From: Candidatus Eiseniibacteriota bacterium
Lineage (GTDB): Bacteria; Joyebacterota; Joyebacteria; Joyebacterales; Joyebacteraceae
Assembly (NCBI GenBank): GCA_030600655.1
Contig: JAUVLP010000013.1
Location: 1 to 33,754 of the forward strand
Reading direction: 5' to 3'
Length of the DNA: 33,754 nt
The notes beneath the pieces are model-generated. The model did not search any database. It was not told where the DNA came from and saw nothing but the letters and a program-made list of their open reading frames with translations. Both the position numbers and the translations under genes were made by a program. Below, piece by piece: positions 24,840-32,491 of the stretch (positions are counted from its first letter, which is position 1; each line of letters opens with the position of its first letter).

Positions 24840-24848
24840 TGATATAGT
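24840..24848 (+). promoter_or_regulatory. extended -10 promoter for the YVTN protein gene
   Basis: TGATATAGT fits the extended -10 pattern TGnTATAAT with one change; no good -35 is visible 17 bp upstream, which extended -10 promoters tolerate. It lies about 93 bp before the ATG at 24941 and diverges from the ssnA promoter. Confidence 0.4.
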
Positions 24849-24940
24849 GATAATACTGTAGTCTCGACCTCGTGGGGCTGCTGCCGTCCACTCTTCCCCG
24901 ACGCCCCACTGACCCACCCATAGAGACCGGAGGTGCTCAA

Positions 24941-26260
24941 ATGAGATCACTGTGTCTTCTCGCTCTGGCTGCCGTGGCTCTCTCAGTCCCGGTCGTTGCA
25001 CTCTCCGGAGCCAACGACGGCTATGTGGCCTGTATGACATCCGAGACGTGCGTGCCGTTTGACGTAAACACCTACTCGCAAAGCGCCCCCATCGATCTCC
25101 TTCCTGACGGTGACTACGCCTATGACTGCACCATGAAGCCGGACGGCTCGGAGATCTGGATCGCCGGCGCCAGTGGCGACGCGGTTGTGGTCATAGAAAC
25201 GGCCACGAATCACGTAACACACAGCTTCGCAGTCGGGGAGTATCTCAACTCCATTGTCTTCTCGGATGACAGTTCGTTCGTCATGGCAGCCAGCCGCGAC
25301 GACGACGTCATCTACATCATCGACACCGCTACTTACGCCGTCACCGGCACACTTCCGTGCATTGCCGGCGCGGGCGGGTCCTCCGACGGCCCGGGGCAGC
25401 TCGCCCTCGACCCGGTGAGCAAGAACATATACGCGGTCGACTGGTACGGGGACTTTCTCTACGAGATCGCCGAGGATGGCTCGGAAGTACTGAGCAAGGT
25501 AGACATCGGCAACAGCCTCTGGCAGCTGGTTGTCGATCCGGATGGTCGATACATATATGTCACCGACAGGGAAACCGATCAGGTCCGCGTCATCGACCAG
25601 GCCACGCTCACAGAGGTCATGGCGATCGACGTCGGAAACGACCCGTGGGGCATAGATGTGACGCTTGACGGTTCCAGAATAGTCGTAGCTTGCGAAGATG
25701 ACTCCAATGTATACGTCATCGACACGAGCGACTGGTCGACAACAGCCGTGTTCCTGGAGGAGAATGCCGACCCGCGCGATGTCGACATCCTGGACTCGGA
25801 GGGATTCGCATTCATTGCGGGTGGAACTCTTCTCTCCGCTGTGACAAAGGTCTACATCATCCAGCTCCTTGACAACACGCTCAAGGACTCATTCGTGGTC
25901 TCCGGCGGCACGAACGCGAACTGCCTTGCCGTACAGCCGCAGGTAACGTCCGAGTCCACCGACGTGCCGGAGGAACCGTTTGAGCCGAGGGTCCGTCTCG
26001 ACTGTTACCCGAACCCGTTCAATCCGAAGACGACGGTCGTCTACAGCCTGCCGTCGCCTTCCGACGTCAGGTTATCGGTCCACGATGTGAATGGAAGACT
26101 GGTTGCGGTTCTGGAAGACGGTGAGTGTGCCGCCGGCGGCCACGAGGTCATCTGGCTGGGAACCGACGCTTCCGGGGATGATGTCGCTACCGGTGTCTAC
26201 TTCTTCAGACTGACAACGGCTGTCGGGAGCACAACGACAAAGGCCGTTCTTCTGAAGTAG
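24941..26260 (+). CDS. secreted YVTN beta-propeller protein with FlgD/T9SS-A-like C-terminus
   Basis: Exported protein of 439 aa. A signal peptide (MRSLCLLALAAVALSVPVVA) is followed by about 300 residues of YVTN/NHL-like repeats, each with a phrase such as DGRYIYVTDRETDQVRVID or DGSRIVVACEDDSNVYVID, forming a beta-propeller. From about residue 350 a C-terminal module has YPNPFNPKTTVVYSLP, VHDVNGRLVAVL and ATGVYFFRL, ending in KAVLLK, the FlgD-Ig/T9SS type A-like tail common in FCB-group surface proteins. The start is ATG 24941 with GGAGGT, not the track's 24872. It is the only plus-strand gene and splits ssnA from hydA. Function unknown; surface attachment or binding is plausible. Confidence 0.9.
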   Translation: MRSLCLLALAAVALSVPVVALSGANDGYVACMTSETCVPFDVNTYSQSAPIDLLPDGDYAYDCTMKPDGSEIWIAGASGDAVVVIETATNHVTHSFAVGEYLNSIVFSDDSSFVMAASRDDDVIYIIDTATYAVTGTLPCIAGAGGSSDGPGQLALDPVSKNIYAVDWYGDFLYEIAEDGSEVLSKVDIGNSLWQLVVDPDGRYIYVTDRETDQVRVIDQATLTEVMAIDVGNDPWGIDVTLDGSRIVVACEDDSNVYVIDTSDWSTTAVFLEENADPRDVDILDSEGFAFIAGGTLLSAVTKVYIIQLLDNTLKDSFVVSGGTNANCLAVQPQVTSESTDVPEEPFEPRVRLDCYPNPFNPKTTVVYSLPSPSDVRLSVHDVNGRLVAVLEDGECAAGGHEVIWLGTDASGDDVATGVYFFRLTTAVGSTTTKAVLLK

Positions 26261-26265
26261 TGCAA

Positions 26266-26282
26266 CTGCAGCAGTACTGCAG
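26266..26282. repeat. CTGCAG inverted repeat after a stop codon
   Basis: Two CTGCAG copies flank CAGTA, forming a hairpin 5 nt after the YVTN gene stop and enclosing the perfect palindrome GCAGTACTGC. No T-run follows, so terminator function is uncertain. Confidence 0.35.
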
Positions 26283-26302
26283 CTGTGGCCGCAAGCGTGG
26301 GT

Positions 26303-26357
26303 GCGACCACCGGCGTGGAGACCACCGGCGCGGAGACCACCGGCGCGGAGACCATCA
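26303..26357. repeat. 15-bp tandem repeat in convergent intergenic gap
   Basis: The unit GAGACCACCGGCGCG occurs twice exactly (26318-26347), with a diverged copy before it (26303-26317) and a partial copy after it. It lies between the convergent YVTN gene and hydA and codes for nothing recognisable. Confidence 0.7.
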
Positions 26358-26391
26358 GGGCCGCCATCGAGAACGCACCACGCGGATGACC

Positions 26392-27786
26392 CTACTCCAC
26401 CCGATGCCCCGGTCTCTGACAGACCTTGCCGCGTCTGATGAACGATCCGAGCTCGTGGCTTCCCACGAGCTCGCGGTCTCTTACGACCCAGTTGCCGCGA
26501 ACCATTGTACAGACGGGCCAGCCTGTGACCTGCAAGCCATCGTAGGGCGAGTAGTCGGTGTACCCGTGGAGAACGTCCGGAGAGATCGTTACCTTGAGAT
26601 CCGGATCGAAGATGACAATGTCAGCATCTGTTTCGACCGAGAGCGTTCCCTTCTCCGGACAGAGCCCGAAGATCTCAGCAGGATGCGTACTCAGAAGATC
26701 GACGAGCTGATTCTCCGTCAGCCTCCCCTCCCGGACTCCGTACTGCCACATGAGCGGAAGAAGCGTGCCTATACCGGGAACACCCATCGGAATCTTCCTG
26801 AAGTCCGCTGCCCCCTCATCCTTGGCTTCCGCCATGAACTCGGCGTGATCGGTTGCCACCACCTGGATCAGCTCCTCTTCGAGCGCGTCCCAGAGCTCCT
26901 CGCGATGAGCCTTGGAGCGGATGGGCGGACAGGTTGCGAAGCGCTGGCCGTCGGCGGTCGCGAGCTTCTCCTCGTCGAGAAGCAAGAAGTGCGGACAGGT
27001 CTCCGCGAAAACGTCGATCCCGGCATCCTTGGCCTCGGCTATCGTCTTGGCAGCCTCACCTGAGGAAACATGCACAATGTAGACAGGGGCACCGGCATCG
27101 CACGCCATTCTGATGACGGAGGCGACAGCTTCTCCTTCCACGTAACCGGGCCTGGTCTCGGCGTGATCGGCCGCTGACAACCTTCCCTGATTGGTCAGCC
27201 GGGCGATGCGGCTTTCGATCATCCATTCGTTCTCGCAGTGCACTTCGATCAACCCGCCGTGTTGACCGGCGAGGAGGAATGCCTGGTAGAGTTCATCCTC
27301 GCTGCTGGCCAGTCCCGCATCAGAGTAGACGGTGTACATCTTGAAGGATGGGATGCCTGCCTCGATCATCTGGGGGATCTCATCGTCCTCCCGGTCTTCC
27401 CACCGAACGAGCGACGCATGGAGGCCGTAGTCCACGTAGCATTGTCCGTTCGCCCGCGCCTGACGGGCGTTGACAGCTTCCATGAGCGACTCGCCGACGC
27501 GCGGTGTTACGTATGTAAGAAATGATGTCACGCCGCCGAACGCAGCCTCGCGTGTTGTTGCACGGAAATCGGAAGACGCGTGTCCTCGGAGTTCCAGACC
27601 GACGTGAACGTGCGCGTCTATGACACCGGGGAGAACAAGTTTGCCCGAAGCATCGTAGACGTCTGCGCCCGCCGGCGCAGCCAGGTCGATCCCGATCTCC
27701 ACGATCCTGCCATCTTCAACCAAGAGGTCGGCCGCGTAGGAATCGATCGCTGTGACGAGCTTTCCTCCCTTGATCATGACTGCCAT
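26392..27786 (-). CDS. hydA: dihydropyrimidinase/hydantoinase-family amidohydrolase
   Basis: Cyclic amidohydrolase of 464 aa, the normal length for D-hydantoinase/dihydropyrimidinase, which opens cyclic ureides to carbamoyl amino acids. Binuclear metal ligands: VIDAHVHVGLE (about 55-65), the lysine carboxylated in the family in PSFKMYTVYSD (about 146-156), EVHCEN, YIVHVSSGEA and the Asp in VATDHAEF. In the known anaerobic purine/urate gene set the matching gene is hyuA/hydA, acting on a hydantoin- or ureide-type intermediate. The ATG at 27786 has AAAGAGGA upstream. It is transcribed separately from ssnA, from its own promoter near 27.87-27.90 kb. Confidence 0.95.
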   Translation of the reverse strand: MAVMIKGGKLVTAIDSYAADLLVEDGRIVEIGIDLAAPAGADVYDASGKLVLPGVIDAHVHVGLELRGHASSDFRATTREAAFGGVTSFLTYVTPRVGESLMEAVNARQARANGQCYVDYGLHASLVRWEDREDDEIPQMIEAGIPSFKMYTVYSDAGLASSEDELYQAFLLAGQHGGLIEVHCENEWMIESRIARLTNQGRLSAADHAETRPGYVEGEAVASVIRMACDAGAPVYIVHVSSGEAAKTIAEAKDAGIDVFAETCPHFLLLDEEKLATADGQRFATCPPIRSKAHREELWDALEEELIQVVATDHAEFMAEAKDEGAADFRKIPMGVPGIGTLLPLMWQYGVREGRLTENQLVDLLSTHPAEIFGLCPEKGTLSVETDADIVIFDPDLKVTISPDVLHGYTDYSPYDGLQVTGWPVCTMVRGNWVVRDRELVGSHELGSFIRRGKVCQRPGHRVE

Positions 27787-27798
27787 TGTTTTCCTCTT

Positions 27799-27861
27799 TC
27801 ACTGGTCACGCGCCTGAGCGGGACTGGCCTGCACGCGGACGAGTTCACCTTTGATGCTCAT
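27799..27861 (-). CDS. possible leaderless 20-aa leader ORF upstream of hydA
   Basis: ATG at 27861 opens a 20-codon frame (MSIKGELVRVQASPAQARDQ) ending in TGA at 27799, 12 bp before the hydA ATG. The A of the ATG lies 7-8 nt after the -10 hexamer, where transcription would start, so it could be translated as a leaderless message and coupled to hydA, whose ribosome site follows directly after the leader stop. No homologue is recognised and it may be a chance ORF. Confidence 0.3.
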   Translation of the reverse strand: MSIKGELVRVQASPAQARDQ

Positions 27862-27868
27862 GGGGTTG

Positions 27869-27897
27869 ATTCTACCGGATGGACGGTTGTGGCTCAA
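27869..27897 (-). promoter_or_regulatory. sigma70-type promoter of hydA
   Basis: On the minus strand TTGAGC (27892-27897; 4 of 6) is followed after exactly 17 bp by TAGAAT (27869-27874; 5 of 6). The predicted start is at or near 27861, about 75 nt before hydA. Confidence 0.6.
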
Positions 27898-28049
27898 GCG
27901 TATGCGGGGACCTGGCGAAAATCGGCGTGCGGCTCAACCGGCTACCTGCGCGAGACCGGAAATCGGGGCGCCGACGGGCAAACAGCGCGCCGGAGCACGT
28001 TGCGAGGGAGAAATACCCTGGCGCCCCATGATCGGAGACCTCGCAGGAA

Positions 28050-29006
28050 CTATCTGTACATCAGCTTTATGTCTGTCCAGCTTGAGGCTTCAACTGGAGT
28101 GATCTCAATGATCACGACGGTACCATCGACAGCTGTAGCTGGTATGGGATTGTTCTCCAGATCTCTGAGGTCGACATCGTAGAAGCTCACCGGTGAGACC
28201 CCCTCCACAAGCGCCTGGAACGTGAGTATTGCGAGTTGCCCGGCGCCATCCACCCATCCCCCGAGTATGGCGCCGTTGATCAACACCATCTCAGACGGCG
28301 TGCCGTCATCTGTCCAGTAAAGGAACGTCTCGTAACCGCTGCCTGCAGGGAGCGCTCCTTCGGAGACGCCGACCAGATCCATGAGGGTCTCATCGTAGTC
28401 GATCCAGAAATCGTAACCAGTGAGTCCTATCAGCCCGTCGTTGATGGAGACAGATACATCGAAGAAGCCATTGACGCTGACAGTTGTCTCATACGGGTCG
28501 ATGTAAATGGTCGGTGGAGCGGTAATAACTTCACCATCTATGTGCGCTGCTGTTATCGTGTTGTTGTCGATATCCCTCAGATCGATGTCATGGAAAGCGA
28601 TTGGAGATGTTCCTCCCGCCAGCGCCACGAACGAGAGAACCAGAAGTTCACCGGGGCCATCCACGCATCCCCCGAGTACGGCGCCGTTGATCAGCGCCAT
28701 CTCAGACGTAGTACCGGCATCCGTCCAGTAGAGGAAGGTCTCGTGACTGCTCCCGGCAGGGAGTGCTCCTTCAGAGATGCCTGTAAGGTCTATCAGAGTC
28801 TCATCGTAGTCTATCAAGAGATCGTAGCCCGTGAGCCCCATGAGCTCACTATTGATCGAGACCGATATCTCGAAGGGATCACCTATCTCAACATACTTCT
28901 CAGGCGGATCAACGTAGATAGTCGGGGCGGCTGCCGCCTGCTCGCCGACCAGCAGGATCACGCACGCGATCCCCACAACGAAGAAGGCCGTTCTTGCAGT
29001 GTTCAC
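28050..29006 (-). CDS. secreted protein with two cohesin-like domains
   Basis: Exported 318 aa protein: a signal peptide ending in EQAAAA, then two tandem cohesin-like repeats (about residues 28-160 and 165-300). Both repeats carry GLTGYD...IDYDETL, GALPAGS and ETFLYWTD, and are mostly identical. The repeat offset is 411 bp in DNA, and stretches around 28246 and 28657 are nearly identical, pointing to a recent internal duplication. It lacks the FlgD-like tail of its neighbours and instead ends ASSWTDIKLMYR. The start is GTG at 29006 with GGAGGT. The ligand is unknown; cohesins bind dockerins, and a dockerin-like segment occurs in the large neighbour. Confidence 0.88.
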   Translation of the reverse strand: MNTARTAFFVVGIACVILLVGEQAAAAPTIYVDPPEKYVEIGDPFEISVSINSELMGLTGYDLLIDYDETLIDLTGISEGALPAGSSHETFLYWTDAGTTSEMALINGAVLGGCVDGPGELLVLSFVALAGGTSPIAFHDIDLRDIDNNTITAAHIDGEVITAPPTIYIDPYETTVSVNGFFDVSVSINDGLIGLTGYDFWIDYDETLMDLVGVSEGALPAGSGYETFLYWTDDGTPSEMVLINGAILGGWVDGAGQLAILTFQALVEGVSPVSFYDVDLRDLENNPIPATAVDGTVVIIEITPVEASSWTDIKLMYR

Positions 29007-29052
29007 GATTACCTCCGGTGGTCCTGATCAGAACATTGTCTTCTGCTGTCCC

Positions 29053-29856
29053 CTAGCGCGATATCACGATCTTGCGTCTGTCCACGATCTCTCTGCCACA
29101 TGTGAGGTCCGCGCCGAGTTCCACAAGATACACTCCGGATGGCACCGCCGCGCCGACGGCATCGCAACCCTTCCACATGACACTCTTCACATCCGCCGAT
29201 TCGATGAGACCGGATCTCCAGACCACTCTCCCTGCTACGTCGTAGATGCTCAGAGAAGCGGTTCGCGTGGAGTCTGGTAGTCGGAAACGGAGCTCTGTTT
29301 CATTGACGCTGGGATTGGGCATAATCGAAAGGCTCATGCTTCCTCCGCCATCGTTATCTGGAACACCGGTACCGGGTACGACCGCCACGAGCGCCGACTC
29401 GGCGAAGAGTGGAAGAATGGGTTCTCGACGAAGATCCCTGAGATCTGCATGGACAATCTCGATCCACGTCACACCTTCACCCACCGGTATGAACTCCAGA
29501 TTGACGAGTTCACCGGGGCAAAGCACGTGAGCATCGTGCCCGAGCGTCACATCATTGCAGGCGTGATCCCCGGAATCAGAGGCGTCCCAGTGGTACATTG
29601 TCCCGTACCCACACTCTGTGAACAGGCTGCCTTCTTCTGCAGAAACGAGTTCCAGCACAGAAGAGTCAAACTGAAACTCCACGAGGAAACAGGTCACCGT
29701 ATCGGCGCCGGCATCAACCCTGACGCTCATCGAGAACCCCATTCCTGGTTCAACAAGAAGCTCAGCGGGATGCACAAAGACCGTCGGCGCCGCATACGCA
29801 GACACCGCCGCCGTGAGAATGAGTGTAGTAGCCAATCGTGCAATCAACTTCGTCAT
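29053..29856 (-). CDS. secreted cohesin-like protein with FlgD-like C-terminus
   Basis: Exported 267 aa protein with signal peptide MTKLIARLATTLILTAAVSA, a single cohesin-like domain (about 24-160: VFVHPAELLVEPGMGFSM, FDSSVLELVSAEEGSLF), a linker with VVPGTGVPD, and a FlgD/T9SS-A-like module (MPNPSVNETELRFRLP, YDVAGRVVWRS, PSGVYLVEL). Domain order and the VVPxTGVP linker match the protein at 32492-33322, so these two are paralogues. The ATG at 29856 is preceded by GGGGAAGG. The 114-bp gap to the next upstream gene shows no clear promoter. No catalytic residues were recognised; a surface structural or binding role is likely. Confidence 0.87.
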   Translation of the reverse strand: MTKLIARLATTLILTAAVSAYAAPTVFVHPAELLVEPGMGFSMSVRVDAGADTVTCFLVEFQFDSSVLELVSAEEGSLFTECGYGTMYHWDASDSGDHACNDVTLGHDAHVLCPGELVNLEFIPVGEGVTWIEIVHADLRDLRREPILPLFAESALVAVVPGTGVPDNDGGGSMSLSIMPNPSVNETELRFRLPDSTRTASLSIYDVAGRVVWRSGLIESADVKSVMWKGCDAVGAAVPSGVYLVELGADLTCGREIVDRRKIVISR

Positions 29857-29970
29857 GGCACACCTTCCCCGTGATGTTCAGGGTCGGTCCGGACGAAACC
29901 GCGAGCCCAAACTTGAGGTTGCCGCCCGGACCTTCCCGCAAGCCATCCCTGAGAGCGGTCAGGAATGACC

Positions 29971-32424
29971 CTACCGCATCAGAACCATCTTCCTCTCTAG
30001 CCTCACGTCGCCGACCTCCAGCACATAGAAGTAAACGCCACTGCTCGCATCTACCCCGTTGTCGTCCTTGCCGTTCCATACGACCGTGTGCCGACCGGAA
30101 TCGCAGACACCGTCCTTGAGCCGTGCCAGACACCGTCCAGACACCGAGTAGACAGAGACTGACACTATCGCCTCCTCGGGAACGTCGAATGCGATCGTCG
30201 TCACCGGGTTGAATGGGTTCGGAACATTCTGAGCGAGAGATATCACAGCTCCCGTTGCTTCTTCCGAACCTGAGCCAATGCCGAGCAGGCGACACTCGAG
30301 TCGCTCGTTGTCTATTCCGCGGGCCTTCGCCCCAGCGAAACCAACTTCGATTCGATTGACCGCCACAGCACGGAACCGTAGCTCTGCCACCGGCCCCGAA
30401 CCTTCTATTGCTACGTCAGTACCGAGAGATGCCACATCGATTCGAAGCCCGCCGCTCTGTTTCTCTACCCAGTGGAAAAAGATCTCATCGTCCCAATCCG
30501 ACAGCGCATCGGACGCTGCAACACCGATGAGTTCGAGCGCTCCTGGATCGTATGTGAGCTCGGCAGATAACCCCTTCACCTCGGCGCAGTTACCCTTCAG
30601 TGTGAGGACTACGATCACTTCAGCTCCCGGCTCCGTATCCGAACTGATCGGAGTGAGAACCAGCGACAACGGACCAACAGGATCGCCTCCGACGAGACTG
30701 TGGGTTATCACCTTGCCTGAAGGATCCACCCGGCCATAGTTCATCGCGACGAGCATGAGGTCTTCGAAGTCGATCGCATCATCCGTCAGCGGTATGCCGA
30801 ACCGACTCCAGTCATCGGTCGGTCCGACGTCCAGCTCTGACTCGTAGTATATGTCCCCATCCTGAGTGCCGTAGGAATCCGACAGGATGATCTTGTCGGA
30901 CCAATCGACATAGCCATCGTACACGCCTGCTGTCCCTGTTACATCATCAACGTCAGCCAGCCAGTACGACGTCGAGCGATCCTGCGCACTTGCCACTGCG
31001 GCCGAATAGTTCCCTGCGGCATCTCGGGCAAATGCTGTGTAGTAGTAGATGTTTCTGGTCGCGTCCGTGAATGTCTCATCGTCGTACGTCTGTGTACCGG
31101 TTCCGGGAATAAATGCTACAACGGTCCCATCGGCCGGGTTGCCGGGGTAACCGGCAGCGGCGCCCCAATCGTCATACTCGGGATAGGCACCTGTACCCCA
31201 AGCCTTCTTCACGATGAGGGTTCCCTCAATGGGCGCATAGCGCATCGCCGGTACTGTCCAGGAGAGATGGATCCTGTTGTGCCCCGGCAGTGTTTCCATA
31301 TCGACCACAGCATCTGGAGGCGTAAGATCCACCTCGGTCGTGCAGTCGGGTAGCGCCGGGACCGCCTCGACATTCTCAACGTTGTCGGTCGCTCGAGTGT
31401 AGAAATCGTAGACGCCCTCCCCCGACGCAACGAAGTCTATCGGGCTTGCCGTGTACGTGCCGCCATGCTGAGTCCACATTCCCCCGTCCATGCGGTAGAA
31501 GAGCCTGACGAAGTCAACGCCGCTCGTGGCATCACCGCTGGTGTATGGGATGCTCAGAACCACCGTGTTGTAGTACGGATCCAGTGGCCCGGCCTCGCTG
31601 TACGGAGCAGAGTCATCCTGGGTGGAATACTCACTGTTGGACCAGTCGGAGGTGTTCCAGAGAGCGTCCCTGCACTTCACGCGGAAATAGTAGATCTGGC
31701 CATCATCGAGCCCCAGGAGATTGTGCCACGTGAAGGGCGTGCAACCACTTGTGCTCACGATGACTGCGAAATCGGATGTCTCCGAGGCCTCAATGCAATA
31801 GCCCATTGCTCCGGACGCGCTCTCGTTTGACCAGGAGACGCGGTTGATCGCGCCCGGAGTGAATTCCGGTTCCGGATCGATCACCGGGACATTCGGTGGC
31901 GTGTTGTCCAGCACGATGATCCCCACCACGCCGGTTGCACCGATCGGGAAGTTGTCCTGGTCGCGCAGCGTCATTTCAGTGAACTGAACGAGGCTGACAC
32001 CGTCTCCTGTAGGCTGCCCGGTGAACGTGATCGAGAAGAGGTCCCCCGCTCCATATGCTCCACCCGCATCCCCCAGAACGGCTCCATCAATCACAACTAC
32101 ACCTGGTGACACATCCACCGCGAAGAACGCGGTCGACCCAACGTTCGTGAGGAAGCTCCCCTCCACAATGTCGACACTCACATCATTCACGTAGACCAGT
32201 GCGGCATCGAAACTGATCTCGATGTGATAGCCCCTCAACCCCTCCGTCACATCGCTTCCATCGTAGATGATGTTGAAGGCCGCAGTCTGACCACCGGCGA
32301 TCTCCCGCACGGTTGGATCAGTGTATACGAGGGCGATCCCCCGGTCGTCTGCCTCCGCCGGCGACTCCATCCCGCACATCATGAGGAGCACGACCGCGCT
32401 CAGCAGAATCCGTCTCAGGCTCAT
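29971..32424 (-). CDS. large secreted multidomain protein: cohesin-like, FN3, dockerin-like, cohesin-like, FlgD-like
   Basis: Exported protein of 817 aa. After a signal peptide (RRILLSAVVLLMMCG) come a cohesin-like domain (about 28-160), an FN3 domain (about 178-275), an Ig-like segment with YDFYTRATDNVENVEA (about 285-370) and a second FN3-like domain (about 370-480). A dockerin-like region (about 485-575) has two EF-hand-like pieces, DGYVDWSDKIILSDSYG and DDAIDFEDLMLVAMNYG. A further cohesin-like domain (about 590-715) and a C-terminal module with NVPNPFNPVTTIAFDVP and SSGVYFYVL follow. The ATG at 32424 follows GGAGCG. Having cohesin and dockerin modules in one chain suggests self-assembly or calcium-stabilised architecture (inference). 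No catalytic domain was recognised. Confidence 0.88.
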   Translation of the reverse strand: MSLRRILLSAVVLLMMCGMESPAEADDRGIALVYTDPTVREIAGGQTAAFNIIYDGSDVTEGLRGYHIEISFDAALVYVNDVSVDIVEGSFLTNVGSTAFFAVDVSPGVVVIDGAVLGDAGGAYGAGDLFSITFTGQPTGDGVSLVQFTEMTLRDQDNFPIGATGVVGIIVLDNTPPNVPVIDPEPEFTPGAINRVSWSNESASGAMGYCIEASETSDFAVIVSTSGCTPFTWHNLLGLDDGQIYYFRVKCRDALWNTSDWSNSEYSTQDDSAPYSEAGPLDPYYNTVVLSIPYTSGDATSGVDFVRLFYRMDGGMWTQHGGTYTASPIDFVASGEGVYDFYTRATDNVENVEAVPALPDCTTEVDLTPPDAVVDMETLPGHNRIHLSWTVPAMRYAPIEGTLIVKKAWGTGAYPEYDDWGAAAGYPGNPADGTVVAFIPGTGTQTYDDETFTDATRNIYYYTAFARDAAGNYSAAVASAQDRSTSYWLADVDDVTGTAGVYDGYVDWSDKIILSDSYGTQDGDIYYESELDVGPTDDWSRFGIPLTDDAIDFEDLMLVAMNYGRVDPSGKVITHSLVGGDPVGPLSLVLTPISSDTEPGAEVIVVLTLKGNCAEVKGLSAELTYDPGALELIGVAASDALSDWDDEIFFHWVEKQSGGLRIDVASLGTDVAIEGSGPVAELRFRAVAVNRIEVGFAGAKARGIDNERLECRLLGIGSGSEEATGAVISLAQNVPNPFNPVTTIAFDVPEEAIVSVSVYSVSGRCLARLKDGVCDSGRHTVVWNGKDDNGVDASSGVYFYVLEVGDVRLERKMVLMR

Positions 32425-32491
32425 TGTCCACGCTCCGGTTCTTGCTCCACTTCCGTCTATCGATATCCCTGTAGAACAGGCACATTAGGCA

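Noticed and set aside
26260-27063. plus-strand ORF beginning in the 15-bp repeat
   Set aside because: It runs antisense through hydA. The DHRRG repeats come from the tandem DNA repeat, not from a recognised protein.
27965-28027. GGGGCGCC ... GGCGCCCC inverted repeat after the double-cohesin gene
   Set aside because: The arms are 8 bp and separated by 47 nt with no T-run, which is plausible by chance in GC-rich DNA.
32468-32480. CCTGT-AGA-ACAGG mini hairpin between secreted-protein genes
   Set aside because: The stem is only 5 bp with a 3-nt loop and no tail; too weak to call.
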